DNA of 64,000 nt from Arthrobacter crystallopoietes. Its GTDB lineage: Bacteria; Actinomycetota; Actinomycetes; Actinomycetales; Micrococcaceae. Of the stretch, positions 8,058-15,212 are shown piece after piece (the stretch's first letter is position 1; every line of letters begins with the position of its first letter). The stretch spans positions 3,100,001 through 3,164,000 of the forward strand of contig NZ_CP018863.1 of assembly GCF_002849715.1 (NCBI RefSeq), read 5' to 3'. The position numbers and the translations under genes were made by a program. The notes under the pieces are model-generated. The model did not search any database. It was not told the origin of the DNA and saw only the letters and a program-made list of their open reading frames with translations.

Positions 8058-9185
8058 TCACGTCGGCTCGGATCCCGCCGGCGGCAGGTCCGGATTCAGG
8101 TCTTCAACCCGCGGGTCCTCCGCGGTCCACACCTGCAGTATGGCCCAGACGACGGCGGCCAGCGGCACCGAGAGCACGGCGCCGATAATCCCGGCCAGGA
8201 TGGTACCCGCGGTGAGCGCGAACAGGATGACGAGCGCGTGCAGCTTCAAGGCGTTGCCCATCACTATCGGCTGCAGCAGATCGCCCTCCAGCTGATTTAC
8301 CGCAATCACAATGATGACAACAATCAGCGCCACTACTGGGCCGTTCGCCACCAGCGCTACCAGCGCGGCGAGGATGCCGGCCACGGTGGCACCCACCAGC
8401 GGGATGAATGCGCCAAGGAACACGATCATGGCCAGCGGGATGGCCAGCGGAACCTGCAGGATCAGCAACGCGATTCCGATGGCCGTGGCATCCACTAGCG
8501 CTATGATCGCCGTACCGCGGACATAACCGCCCAGGACCTCCAGCGTGCGGGAGCCGGCCCGGCGCAATTTGGCCGCACGCCGTCCGCCGAACGGGCGCAG
8601 GAAAAAGTTCCAGATCTTCTCGCCATCCTTGAGGAAGAAGAACAGCACCACCACCATCAGCGTGGTGCCGGCGATGAACTCGGTGACCGCCGAGAGACCT
8701 GTAAGGGCGCCGGATCGGACCTGCTGGCTGGTGGCAAAATCGATCAGCGCCTCGCGAGCCTCGTTGATCTGTGCCTGATCGATCGGTAGCGGGCCGGTCA
8801 GAAGGAAGGATTGCAGCTCGTCGAGACCGGATGCGGCGGCGGTGACGAGCTCGTCCCATTCACTCCGGACCGCCATCACAATTACCGTGGTCGTCGCGGC
8901 CAGCAGCACCAGCAGGCTCAGGAAGGCGATTACCGTGGCCAATGCTCCCGGCACGCCCTTCCGGCGCATCACGTTCACAAACGGTCCGATCGCCGCGGCG
9001 AGGATCAGCGCGATCATCACCGGGATGACCAGCAGGCGGATTTGCAGCAGCCCGTAGATGGAGACCGCTACAAGGGTCAGAATCAGAAGGACTTGGGCCG
9101 CGCGGCTCCCCGCGCGGCCCAATCCATCATGCCATGCCCGTGCACCCGGCGAAGCTTGGTCCTGCCTGCTGACGTGGCTGCTCAT
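8058..9185 (-). CDS. AI-2E family transporter (PerM-like permease)
   Basis: A 375-residue polytopic membrane protein. It has two N-terminal hydrophobic segments, a soluble middle region, and a C-terminal block of several helices with FLGAFIPLVGATVAGI, NQLEGDLLQPIVMG and HALVILFALTAGTILAG. These are the hallmarks of the AI-2E/PerM family. Members export signals or act as Na+/H+ antiporters; the substrate here is unknown. The start at 9185 has GAGGA upstream. It begins seven bases after the GNAT gene ends, so the two are probably one operon driven from the palindromic promoter near 9627-9671. Confidence 0.88.
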   Translation of the reverse strand: MSSHVSRQDQASPGARAWHDGLGRAGSRAAQVLLILTLVAVSIYGLLQIRLLVIPVMIALILAAAIGPFVNVMRRKGVPGALATVIAFLSLLVLLAATTTVIVMAVRSEWDELVTAAASGLDELQSFLLTGPLPIDQAQINEAREALIDFATSQQVRSGALTGLSAVTEFIAGTTLMVVVLFFFLKDGEKIWNFFLRPFGGRRAAKLRRAGSRTLEVLGGYVRGTAIIALVDATAIGIALLILQVPLAIPLAMIVFLGAFIPLVGATVAGILAALVALVANGPVVALIVVIIVIAVNQLEGDLLQPIVMGNALKLHALVILFALTAGTILAGIIGAVLSVPLAAVVWAILQVWTAEDPRVEDLNPDLPPAGSEPT

Positions 9186-9192
9186 GCAGTCC

Positions 9193-9609
9193 TCAGGCGG
9201 CGGCCGGCTGGGCGTGGCGGACGGCCCGCCGGCGGGCATTCCGCTGTTCCTGCGCCCGCGCCAGCTGCTGCTGGCGTTCGGCCTCCTGTTTGTCGGCAAT
9301 GAGAGACGAGTGCAGGCGCACTCGCTCATCGTGGGGGACCAGCATCAGATAGTTGGGCAGCGTGGCGATCATATGCCGGACCTTGGGACAGAACGGCCGG
9401 ACCGCCAGGCGCCTGCGCTGGGCATCGGATAGTGCGCTGGTGATCAGGCTGGAGGCCAACGCCTTGCCCATCCGTCCGCCTGGGACATCGGTAAAGAGCA
9501 ACCAGATCTCGCCGTCCTGGATCTGGTAATGCAGAGACGCCACCACGACTCCGTCAATGTAGGCATCGAACTGTGAGGCGCCGAAATTGTCCCGTACTAC
9601 AGGCTTCAT
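9193..9609 (-). CDS. GNAT-like N-acetyltransferase of the YidJ type
   Basis: A 138-residue protein. Residues 5-95 match the short Gcn5-like acetyltransferase group: GEIWLLFTDVPGGRMGKALASSL corresponds to the acetyl-CoA loop, and RPFCPKVRHMI to the closing Cys-Pro motif. The usual HTEV is replaced by LFTDV, so activity is not certain. The tail (residues about 110-138) is rich in Gln, Arg and Ala. The start is the ATG at 9609; longer reading would run into the palindromic promoter. It leads the operon with the AI-2E family permease. Confidence 0.75.
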   Translation of the reverse strand: MKPVVRDNFGASQFDAYIDGVVVASLHYQIQDGEIWLLFTDVPGGRMGKALASSLITSALSDAQRRRLAVRPFCPKVRHMIATLPNYLMLVPHDERVRLHSSLIADKQEAERQQQLARAQEQRNARRRAVRHAQPAAA

Positions 9610-9626
9610 GGGGGTTCGCCTTTCTC

Positions 9627-9671
9627 GTAAGCATGCTTTCTTTTCCGTACTCGAAAGCAAAGCATGCTTAC
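9627..9671. promoter_or_regulatory. Double palindrome, candidate stress-regulator operator
   Basis: Two copies of the ten-base palindrome AAGCATGCTT (9629-9638 and 9660-9669) lie 31 bases apart, about three helical turns. They are nested in a 13-base inverted repeat (GTAAGCATGCTTT and its complement). They sit 18-62 bases before the GNAT start. Close relatives of the site lie before the SDR and CsbD genes. Confidence 0.55.
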
Positions 9672-9710
9672 TAACTCGATGCAAGACAGATCGGTCTCTT
9701 TTTTGGTTTG

Positions 9711-10550
9711 CTACAGAATTGGTCGGCCGCCGGTGACCGCAATCCGGGCGCCGGAGATATAGCTTCCGTCCTCGGATGCCAGCAGTACGTAGGTCGGCGC
9801 CAGTTCGGCGGGCTGTCCGGCCCGGCCCAGCGGAGTGTTGCTCCCGAAGGATTCGACTTTCTCCGGCGGCATGGTCGACGGGATCAGCGGAGTCCAGATC
9901 GGACCCGGGGCAACGCTGTTAACCCGGATGCCCTTCTCGCCCAGCAGCTGCGCCAGGCTCGCGGAGAAGTTGGCAATTGCCGCCTTGGTGGCGGCATAGG
10001 GCGCCAGCGTGGGGTTCGGCATATCCGAGTTCACTGAGGAACTACCGATGATCGAGGAGCCCGGCGCCATGTGGGGGAGTGCCGCCTTGACCAGGTAAAA
10101 CATCGCATTGATGTTCACCTTGAAGGTGTGCTCCCACTCCTCGTCGCTGATCTCCTCGATCGTCTCGTGCGTCATCTGGTAGGCGGCATTGTTGACCAGA
10201 ATGTCGATCTTGCCGAACTCCTGCACGGCCGTGTCGACGATCTTCCGGCAGTGCTCCGCGGTATCCAGGTCGCCGCGCACCAGGACTGCTTTCCGGCCGG
10301 CCTCCTCCACCAGCCGGGCCGTGTCGCGGGCGTCCTCGTCCTCGCTCAGGTAGGAGATCAGCACATCGGCGCCTTCGCGGGCGAACGCGATGGCTACGGC
10401 CCGGCCAATCCCGCTGTCGCCGCCGGTGATGACCGCGGCCTTGCCCTTGAGCTTGTCCATGCCGCGGTAGCTCTCTTCGCCGCAGTCGGGCACCGGCGTC
10501 ATCTCGGACTGGATCCCGGGTACTTCCTGCTGCTGCTTGGGCTGGTTCAT
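9711..10550 (-). CDS. SDR family NAD(P)-dependent oxidoreductase
   Basis: A 279-residue short-chain dehydrogenase. The first 35 residues form the N-terminal extension found in the YghA/YhxC-type group (starting MNQPKQQQEVPG). The cofactor motif is GGDSGIGRAVA near residues 43-53. NNAA follows, and the catalytic set has the Ser in IIGSSSVNS and YAATK. The C-terminus has APGPIWTPLIP and ends GARIAVTGGRPIL. GGAGG lies five bases before the ATG. Such proteins are often stress-induced; the substrate is unknown. It is monocistronic, with a shared palindrome and a set of TTGAGC repeats in its promoter region. Confidence 0.92.
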   Translation of the reverse strand: MNQPKQQQEVPGIQSEMTPVPDCGEESYRGMDKLKGKAAVITGGDSGIGRAVAIAFAREGADVLISYLSEDEDARDTARLVEEAGRKAVLVRGDLDTAEHCRKIVDTAVQEFGKIDILVNNAAYQMTHETIEEISDEEWEHTFKVNINAMFYLVKAALPHMAPGSSIIGSSSVNSDMPNPTLAPYAATKAAIANFSASLAQLLGEKGIRVNSVAPGPIWTPLIPSTMPPEKVESFGSNTPLGRAGQPAELAPTYVLLASEDGSYISGARIAVTGGRPIL

Positions 10551-10596
10551 GTCGGCCTCCTATTGGAATGCTTGATCGGGTTGCTGTCCGACAATA

Positions 10597-10610
10597 GTAA
10601 GCAGACTTAC
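10597..10610. promoter_or_regulatory. GTAAG-type palindrome upstream of the SDR gene
   Basis: GTAAGCAGACTTAC (arms GTAAG and CTTAC) lies 47-60 bases before the SDR start. It resembles the site before the GNAT/AI-2E operon and the degenerate one before the CsbD gene. Confidence 0.5.
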
Positions 10611-10664
10611 AAGAGGCACGACGGCGGACGTCGCCTTTGGCGCTGGCAAGCCGTTGCGCCCGGG

Positions 10665-10727
10665 CTTGAGCCAATCTTGAGCACGGTCCCAACCTTGAGC
10701 AAACTTTGAGCCGAAGCTTCGCGAAGC
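10665..10727. promoter_or_regulatory. Four TTGAGC direct repeats and a GCTTCGCGAAGC palindrome
   Basis: TTGAGC occurs at 10666, 10677, 10695 and 10706, so the spacing is 11, 18 and 11 bases: two pairs, each one helical turn apart. The extended unit CTTGAGC is like half of the HspR HAIR box, but the copies are direct, not inverted. Pairs of direct repeats 11 bases apart suit OmpR/PhoB-type response regulators. A perfect 12-base palindrome follows at 10716. The 340-base gap between the SDR and CsbD genes holds these sites and two hairpins, and no convincing gene. Confidence 0.4.
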
Positions 10728-10790
10728 CCGGCGCGTTCCTTGAGGTCGAACCGTCAAAGTAGTCAATATCAGCCGGAAAGCGCAGAACTA

Positions 10791-10827
10791 AGCTGATCCG
10801 CCCTTCTTGGGGGAGGGCGGATCAGCT
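10791..10827. terminator. Strong hairpin, second of a tandem pair behind the CsbD gene
   Basis: Perfect 13-base arms (AGCTGATCCGCCC and complement) with an 11-base loop. It lies past the first CsbD hairpin on the minus strand. Confidence 0.6.
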
Positions 10828-10847
10828 GCCAGGTGAAAACGCAAAGA

Positions 10848-10874
10848 GGGTGCGGCCACGTGGTGGCCGCACCC
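10848..10874 (-). terminator. Terminator of the CsbD family gene
   Basis: Perfect 12-base arms (GGGTGCGGCCAC and complement) with a three-base loop start 19 bases past the stop. On the minus strand CTCTTTGCGTTTT follows. Confidence 0.75.
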
Positions 10875-10892
10875 AATTGAGTAGTGATTCAG

Positions 10893-11069
10893 TCAGTCTT
10901 TCTTGAAAGCGTCCTTGACCTTCTCGCCGGCGTCCTTGAGGTCTGCCTTGGACTGGTCCGTCTGGCCCTCGGCCCGCAGGCTCTCGTCGTCGGTGGCGTT
11001 TCCGGCTGCTTCCTTGGCCTTGCCGCCTGCACGCTCTGCGGCGTTGCCGATCTTGTCATCCAAACCCAT
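10893..11069 (-). CDS. CsbD family small stress protein
   Basis: A 58-residue, highly charged protein (MGLDDKIGNAAERAGGKAKEA...) with the repeated pattern of Lys, Asp, Gly and Ala typical of CsbD-like general stress proteins. Its role is unknown; expression in the family is commonly stress-sigma dependent. AGGAG lies seven bases before the ATG at 11069. Longer open reading is possible but has no ribosome site. A degenerate copy of the GTAAG palindrome lies about 65 bases upstream, and two hairpins follow the gene. Confidence 0.88.
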   Translation of the reverse strand: MGLDDKIGNAAERAGGKAKEAAGNATDDESLRAEGQTDQSKADLKDAGEKVKDAFKKD

Positions 11070-11128
11070 GGTGTTTCTCCTACGGTCGATGGTTGCTGCC
11101 GGTGTATCACCCGGCAGACCGGACATTC

Positions 11129-11142
11129 CTAACCCTACTTAC
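11129..11142. promoter_or_regulatory. Degenerate GTAAG palindrome upstream of the CsbD gene
   Basis: The minus strand reads GTAAGTAGGGTTAG, 60-73 bases before the start codon. It keeps GTAAG and TTA of the sites seen before the SDR and GNAT genes. Confidence 0.35.
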
Positions 11143-11203
11143 TATCTCCATCGTCCGCCAGCGCTGGAACTTTGAATCGTTGTTGACCCGGCCGCCGCAA
11201 CCT

Positions 11204-11216
11204 TGCGTTAAACGCA
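11204..11216. promoter_or_regulatory. Palindrome TGCGTTAAACGCA
   Basis: Five-base perfect arms with a TAA centre, about 330 bases before the surface-protein start and upstream of the hairpin-rich leader. It could be an operator for that transcript. No clear -35/-10 pair was found. Confidence 0.25.
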
Positions 11217-11311
11217 TCGTATAACCCGTTTTTCCGCGTGCTTATGCGGCACAGTCGGGTAACGACTATGGTTTTTACAAGCAGCGATTGGTAGCTTGGA
11301 CGTATTGGAAA

Positions 11312-11512
11312 GAGTCCTGCTGGGGAGCAGGACACTCGCACGCGGTGCTCGGGGCGGCACCAGTTGGCGTGATGCGGGAACGCGCACCGTACCGCATCAC
11401 CATCCGCCGCGGCCCTTCATGGGGGAGGACCAACGCACCGTACCCTGCGGTTCCGCAGGGCATGTGAGGTAGAGGTTTGACGTCGGAACCGGGAGGCAGC
11501 GAAGCCGCCCGG
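11312..11512 (+). promoter_or_regulatory. Highly structured 5' leader of the surface-protein gene, candidate RNA element
   Basis: Five hairpins follow one another: GTCCTGCT/AGCAGGAC (11314-11333), GGTGC/GCACC (about 11344-11361), GTGATGCGG/CCGCATCAC with a 14-base loop (11369-11400), CCCTGCGG/CCGCAGGG with a TT loop (11443-11460) and CCGGGAGGC/GCCGCCCGG (11489-11512). CGCACCGTACC occurs twice, in the third loop and just before the fourth stem. The last hairpin ends 31 bases before the start codon. No gene on the plus strand precedes it that would need a terminator. It matches no riboswitch class I recognise. Confidence 0.4.
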
Positions 11513-11543
11513 TGTGACTGCGTACAACCGCTTGGGGGAGTTC

Positions 11544-14500
11544 ATGAGGTATTTCCCTCTCCGGGGAACCGGAGGTGAGAGGTCCAGTTCCGCTGTGCCC
11601 CGGCACCGCCGGCGCGTAGCAGCCAGGAGCCGCGGCAGTGTCCGGGCGAAATCCGGCCGGCAGACCGCGCTGACGACAACGCGAACAGCCCTGGCCACGG
11701 CAGTCATGTTCGCCATGCTCGTGCTCGGCTGGCCCGCCGCCGCAATGGCCACGCCAACGCCATCACCCACCGCCACCGCTACGGCAACAGCTCCGGCCGA
11801 TGATAACGGAGCCGCCAGGACGGTCAAGGAACCCACGGACGATTCCACCACCCGCGAGCTGAGCACGCAGGCGCCGGAGCTCTCCGGCATCTCACCATCG
11901 CCCACGCCGCAGACCTCGCCCACCGCTCCGGACACAACGGCTCCGGCGGAAACAACGACGCCCGCGCCGGACCCGGCTCCGGCAGGCACCACGCAGCCTC
12001 CCGCGGATCCGGCCACGCCACCACCAACAACGACGACGCCGGAAGAGGTCGTCCCGACCACGCCGCCTGCCACCACCACGCCGCCGGTTGTCAGCCCGCC
12101 GCCCACCTCGGTGGAGCCGCCGGCAACGGTTGACCCGCCGGCCACCGGCGGAACCACCACGCCCCCGCCTCCCACGGACGGCGGCAACGTCGACATTCCC
12201 GTCCCGCCGCCCGTCGACGAGATCGACCCGGGCACGCCCACGGAAACCGAGGCCCCGCCCGCGGACACCGGTGAAGGCAACGAGGAGACCCCGGACAACA
12301 CCGGCGGCGAAGCCACCCCGGAGACCCCCGGCACCCCGGATGGTGCAGGAGAGCCCGTCGCGGTCGCCCCGAACGTCACCGTCATCGAAGGCGCGCCCAC
12401 GCCCAAGCAGGACGCCAACGGCAACAGCCTCGAAGAGCCCGAGCCCCGCGACGATGACGATGACAATGACGGCATCAAGAACGCGGACGTACTGGTCAAT
12501 GTGGACTGGCAGGTCAACGGCCGCTCCGCCAGCCACGAGGAAGTCACCAGCCTCGGTGTCAGCGCCCACCTGATGCTGGCCCCGGCCGCCACCAACGGCG
12601 CGCAGTTCGGCGTCCCGGCTATCGGCTTCGAGGACGGCGGCAGCGTCACCATCAAAGAGGGCTTCTCGCCCGGCCAGCAGTGCCGGCTGCTCTCCCGCTC
12701 GCTCGCCGGCAAGGCCCTCCCGGACGGCGGCACCACCGTCCCGCTCAAGGCAGGCGTCAACTCCTTCACCATCTCCAACGCCCTGGACTGCGCCAACCAG
12801 GAAGGTGACCTGCAGCTGCTGAAGACCGCGGGCACCCCGGTCCCGGTTCCGGGCGCTGCCGGCAGCTGGAGCATCGGCTACGACATCACCGTCACCAACA
12901 CTTCCCGCAGCTCGGACAACACTTACAGCCTCTCGGACACGCTCGGCTTCGGTCCCGGCGTCACCATCAAGTCCGCCACCTGGACCCGCACCGGCGGCGC
13001 CCCGGCGTCGGGCTCCTGGGACAGCCCCGATGCCAACCGGACCACCGTCCTCGCCCCGGCCGGCACGGTGATCGGCCATAGCCCGGACGGCAGCACTGTC
13101 CACACCTACAGCGTGCACGCCGTGGTTGGCGTGCCCGCCGGTACCCGCGCCGCCCACCTGGACTGCCGGATCGACAGCGGCAGGGGCACCGGGCTGACCA
13201 GCTCCGTGCAGCTGAACGGGCTCAGCGCCGAGGCCTGCCAGCCGCTGCCCGTGACCCTCAAAGCGACCAACAGCTGGAACATCAATGGCACCGTGTACGC
13301 CGGCGGCAGCCAGCCCGATGGATTCGCGGCCGAGCTGGTCCTGCCGGACGGCGGGGGAGAGCCGGCCCCGGGCAAGTGGGGCACCGTGTATGAGTACGAC
13401 GCCGGCACACGCCTTGCGCTCGGTGCCAACCTCACGCTGCCGGCCGGCTGCGCCGTGGCTGACTCGGACGGCCTCGGCAAGATCACCAAGCTGATGGTCG
13501 GCAACGAGGTCGCCGTCACCAACACCATCGACTGCCAGCAGCAGCTCACCCTGATCAAGGCCGTCGGCCCGCAGCCGCCGGTCGGCATCAGCCCGGATGA
13601 CTGGAAGCTCTCCGCCACCCCGGCCGGTGGCGAAGCAGCTGCCGTCGCCGGTGCCACCGGTATTGCCGGCAGCGTGGCCGCCGGCACCGCCTATGACCTT
13701 TCCGAAACGGCCGGCTTCATTGGCGGCACGGAGTTCCTCGCCAGCGAGTGGTCCTGCGAACTGGACAGCGGCAGCGGCACCCTGCACCAGGACGGGACCA
13801 TCGTGGTCCCTTCCTACGGGCAGAGCATAGTCTGCTCCATCGTCAGCAGCTGGGAAGCCCCGGCCCTGAATGTCACCAAGTCCGCCCGCGAGCCGGTCAA
13901 GGTCACCGGCGCCGGGGAGGGCGTCTGGGACGTGGTGTACGAGGTGTCCGTGGAGAATCCGTCCGTGGTTGCCGGTGCCACCTATAACCTGACCGACACG
14001 CTGGACTTCGGCGCCGGCGTGGACATTTTGAACGCGCGATGGATGCTTTTGGGAACACCCGACGGCGGCGAATGGCCTGATCCCGAAGCGGATCCTGCCG
14101 CTGTGCTCGCCACCGACCGCAGCCTGGAACTGCTGGACAGCCACCTCTACCTGGTCAACGTCCGCATCAAGCTGGATCCGAGGGTCCCGGCCGAGCAACT
14201 GGACTGCGTGGCCGACGCCGCATCGGGAACCGGCCTGCGGAACACCGTGCAGCTTGACGGAGAGGGCGGCGGCAGCATCTGCATCCCGGCGCCCGTCGGG
14301 GAGTCCGCTATCCCGGCAGCGCCGAAGGAAGGCGAACCGGAAGTCAGCCCTCGGAATGCCGAACGGGCAGAAGCCCGCTTCCTGCCCGTTCCGCCGCTCG
14401 GCGGCGAGCCAAACGAGGACCAGCAGCCGGCCAGCCCCGGAGACTCGGAGACCGAGGCGCAGCTAGTGGCAGCGGAGGGCGTGCTTCGTCCGCAGCTCCT

Positions 14501-14618
14501 ACAGCTGGATCCCGCGTTCGCTCTGTCCGATACAGGTACCTTCTCCGCCATCGCCGCGGCGATGCTCCTGATCGGCGCGTACGGCGCAGTACTCTTCGCA
14601 GCCCGCAAACGCCCCTGA
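11544..14618 (+). CDS. Large wall-anchored surface protein with prealbumin-like/DUF11-type repeats
   Basis: A 1024-residue secreted protein. The ATG at 11544 follows GGGGGAG. A long basic N-terminus leads to a signal peptide (hydrophobic core near residues 40-60, AAAMA). Residues about 62-290 are a Pro/Thr/Glu-rich stalk. An acidic stretch (DDDDDNDG) opens the folded part. Two copies of a DUF11-like unit follow (YSLSDTLGFGPGV and YNLTDTLDFGAGV, each ending near CxxxSGTGL), with SpaA-like prealbumin units between them (LTLIKAV...YDLSETAGFIGG). The tail ALSDTG, a membrane span and AARKRP form a sortase signal. It is probably an adhesin or stalk protein. A structured leader precedes it. Confidence 0.85.
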   Translation: MRYFPLRGTGGERSSSAVPRHRRRVAARSRGSVRAKSGRQTALTTTRTALATAVMFAMLVLGWPAAAMATPTPSPTATATATAPADDNGAARTVKEPTDDSTTRELSTQAPELSGISPSPTPQTSPTAPDTTAPAETTTPAPDPAPAGTTQPPADPATPPPTTTTPEEVVPTTPPATTTPPVVSPPPTSVEPPATVDPPATGGTTTPPPPTDGGNVDIPVPPPVDEIDPGTPTETEAPPADTGEGNEETPDNTGGEATPETPGTPDGAGEPVAVAPNVTVIEGAPTPKQDANGNSLEEPEPRDDDDDNDGIKNADVLVNVDWQVNGRSASHEEVTSLGVSAHLMLAPAATNGAQFGVPAIGFEDGGSVTIKEGFSPGQQCRLLSRSLAGKALPDGGTTVPLKAGVNSFTISNALDCANQEGDLQLLKTAGTPVPVPGAAGSWSIGYDITVTNTSRSSDNTYSLSDTLGFGPGVTIKSATWTRTGGAPASGSWDSPDANRTTVLAPAGTVIGHSPDGSTVHTYSVHAVVGVPAGTRAAHLDCRIDSGRGTGLTSSVQLNGLSAEACQPLPVTLKATNSWNINGTVYAGGSQPDGFAAELVLPDGGGEPAPGKWGTVYEYDAGTRLALGANLTLPAGCAVADSDGLGKITKLMVGNEVAVTNTIDCQQQLTLIKAVGPQPPVGISPDDWKLSATPAGGEAAAVAGATGIAGSVAAGTAYDLSETAGFIGGTEFLASEWSCELDSGSGTLHQDGTIVVPSYGQSIVCSIVSSWEAPALNVTKSAREPVKVTGAGEGVWDVVYEVSVENPSVVAGATYNLTDTLDFGAGVDILNARWMLLGTPDGGEWPDPEADPAAVLATDRSLELLDSHLYLVNVRIKLDPRVPAEQLDCVADAASGTGLRNTVQLDGEGGGSICIPAPVGESAIPAAPKEGEPEVSPRNAERAEARFLPVPPLGGEPNEDQQPASPGDSETEAQLVAAEGVLRPQLLQLDPAFALSDTGTFSAIAAAMLLIGAYGAVLFAARKRP

Positions 14619-14757
14619 ACTCGTCCGGGAGCAGGCAATTTACCTGTTGCTCACCTTCCCGCAACCTTGGTGCTAGGCAGCAGGACGAGCAGTGGCGTAG
14701 GGTGGATTCACCCTCGCACGCGGCACTCCGGGGACGCATCGAGCATAAGGAGCACGA

Positions 14758-14970
14758 ATGTTAGACAAGCCCTACCTTTCGCCGAAGGAAGCCTTCCCCT
14801 CGCATCTGGAAACTCTTTCCCGCGAGGAGTTGGATCTGCTGGCGCAGCAGTTGCAGGAGGAAGTCTTCCGGGAGTGCAACGCGGGGGCGGGTGAGGCAAA
14901 CCCGGAAACCTTGCTGCGGCAGTCCTTGGTGGAACTTGAAGTGGCGGCCCGGGACAACAACGGCGAGTAG
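14758..14970 (+). CDS. Small hypothetical protein (70 residues)
   Basis: AAGGAG lies six bases before the ATG. The protein is acidic and helical, starting MLDKPYLSPKEAFPSHLETL. It contains LDLLAQQLQEEVFREC and ends EVAARDNNGE. No family is recognised. It follows the surface-protein gene but has its own promoter space of about 140 bases. A minus-strand frame across the same region is judged a shadow. Confidence 0.65.
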   Translation: MLDKPYLSPKEAFPSHLETLSREELDLLAQQLQEEVFRECNAGAGEANPETLLRQSLVELEVAARDNNGE

Positions 14971-15212
14971 CCTTCCGTCCGGAAGCAGCGTGCCAGCAAC
15001 TGAAACCGGATAGCTACGGCTTCCGTGCCCGGTCGAAAAGCCTGAGCACGGTTTCAGTTCTGGGCCAGCAAGTGTGCAACATCCTTCCCCTCCGGCTGCT
15101 CCCGCCAACCCGCCCAGCACCAGGTCCACCGTGACGTGCCTCCGTTTCACGGGTACAGCCGCGGCCAGCTCCTCGTTCACTGCTGAGGTTTGCTCCTTGT
15201 GGTGATGCCTGG

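Noticed and set aside
10560..10766. A 68-codon minus-strand frame between the SDR and CsbD genes
   Set aside because: It covers the TTGAGC repeats and palindromes and has no ribosome site, so regulatory DNA is the better reading.
11892..14198. A 768-codon open frame on the minus strand inside the surface-protein gene
   Set aside because: It is antisense to a clearly coding Pro/Thr-rich gene, has no ribosome site, and is rich in Gly/Arg/Val as expected of a GC-rich shadow.
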